From Candidatus Krumholzibacteriia bacterium (GTDB taxonomy: Bacteria; Krumholzibacteriota; Krumholzibacteriia; Krumholzibacteriales; Krumholzibacteriaceae): a stretch of DNA of 6,395 bases. The notes under the pieces were generated by a model that did not search any database, was not told where the DNA came from, and saw nothing but the letters and a program-made list of their open reading frames with translations. The position numbers and the translations under genes are program-made. The stretch is from contig JAQVGR010000104.1 in assembly GCA_028696635.1 (NCBI GenBank), forward strand, positions 1 to 6,395, in the 5' to 3' direction. This document shows, in pieces, positions 5,655 through 6,395 of the stretch (the first letter of the stretch is position 1; each line of letters opens with the position of its first letter).

Positions 5655-6395
5655 AAACCATGCGCCGAGCCGGGCGACGATCCAGCGATGCGGCATCACG
5701 GGCGCGCCGGCCCGCACGACGTCGTATATGTACAGCGCGGACGCGGCGATCGGCACCAGGGGGAGCCACGTCCCCGCGAGGAACGCCGTCACCGCCGGAA
5801 CGATGAACAGCGCCCTCGATCCCCGTGCCCGGTTCTCGGGGACGTCGGCCCTGATCACGTGGCCGTCGCTGGCGTCTATCGTGGTCGCGTAGATCCTGTC
5901 GCGGTGCCGGTAGCGCAGGATGTAGACGGGGAAATAATAGATCGACAGGTCCTCGCCGAGCAGGTCGAACCTGCTCGACCGCACGATCGCACCGGGCGGG
6001 GCGGCGAGTGTGGCGAGGTGCCGGTATCCGTCCTCTCGCGCCCGCCCGGCAGTCTTCATCGGCAGGGCGGTGTGTATCGTCTCGCGCATCCCGTGGTCGA
6101 AGACGTCCCACGCGAGCATCTTCGTGCGCAGCGCGATCCCCTGCAGGCCGAGGTACCGCAGCGCGCAGGCCGGGGTGCTCCAGTCGATCCGTTTGCAGAC
6201 GTATTTCGTGAAGGGTTTGCGCTCCTCCTCGGTCCTCCTGACGACGCGCGTCCCGTCAGGGCCCGGCACTGCGGTCTCGACCACGCGCCGGACGATCTCG
6301 TCCCCGCCGATCCTGCCGGCCAACCGGCCCGACATCCGCCAGAACGGCACGTATATCAACCGCAGATCGAGTATCGAGGTGTGCCTCGCCTTGAC
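5640..6395 (-). CDS. Membrane protein of unknown function, 5' part missing
   Basis: The last 251 residues of a protein whose frame is open to the right edge; no convincing start codon lies within the window (the only early one, a TTG at 6359, has no ribosome binding site), so the true start is outside. Visible parts are LIYVPFWRM (13-21), a charged middle region with two cysteines (about C67 and C77), a strand-rich segment YYFPVYILRYRH...IYATTIDASDGHVI (about 152-181), and two closely spaced membrane segments (about 193-210 and 211-228) before a short C-terminus. The order 'PV-hydrophobic-RY, ring of Tyr, D-x-S-D-G-x-V' followed by a membrane hairpin recalls bacterial membrane proteins that begin with a zinc ribbon, and the partner gene has one. 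Whether this protein does too cannot be seen. Probably anchored in the cytoplasmic membrane with the larger part inside. Function unknown. Confidence 0.75.
   Translation of the reverse strand, partial: VKARHTSILDLRLIYVPFWRMSGRLAGRIGGDEIVRRVVETAVPGPDGTRVVRRTEEERKPFTKYVCKRIDWSTPACALRYLGLQGIALRTKMLAWDVFDHGMRETIHTALPMKTAGRAREDGYRHLATLAAPPGAIVRSSRFDLLGEDLSIYYFPVYILRYRHRDRIYATTIDASDGHVIRADVPENRARGSRALFIVPAVTAFLAGTWLPLVPIAASALYIYDVVRAGAPVMPHRWIVARLGAWFGGGI

Overview
This is a window of very GC-rich bacterial DNA (about two thirds G+C by eye). It is densely coded and carries seven genes, two of them cut by the window edges. There are no RNA genes, CRISPR arrays or mobile elements that I can see. Promoters resemble the ordinary sigma-70 type. 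The gene mix (GT39-type membrane glycosyltransferase, tandem UspA, PAP2 phosphatase, several unassigned zinc-ribbon proteins, an FmdE-domain protein) would suit an uncultivated high-GC lineage, perhaps of the FCB group, but that assignment is a weak guess. No gene in the window fixes the taxonomy.

Left part (1-2474), minus strand: a leftward unit of two genes. The first (812-2248) encodes an exported or membrane-anchored protein that joins a nucleoside-hydrolase (IUNH) domain to a C-terminal FmdE domain. I do not recall this combination as a described architecture, and it is the best candidate for something new here. The second (1-772, incomplete) is a multi-pass glycosyltransferase of the GT39/PMT_2 type, 39 bp downstream. 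It probably also has its own promoter sitting right at its start codon.

Middle part (2475-4043): a small zinc-ribbon protein of unknown function (minus) and a tandem-domain universal stress protein (plus) are divergently transcribed. They lie on either side of a 273-bp intergenic region that holds a recognisable promoter for each direction.

Right part (3960-6395), minus strand: a membrane protein of unknown function (incomplete at its 5' end) is translationally coupled by an ATGA overlap to a zinc-ribbon protein of unknown function. A PAP2-family phosphatase with a signal peptide follows. The PAP2 reading frame runs 84 bp antisense into the end of the universal stress gene, so that its acidic C-terminal tail is encoded opposite the UspA ATP-binding motif.

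Shared functions are not obvious. The left unit deals with envelope glycosylation and, possibly, extracytoplasmic nucleoside hydrolysis. The PAP2 protein probably acts on lipid phosphates in the envelope, and the UspA protein is a cytoplasmic stress factor.
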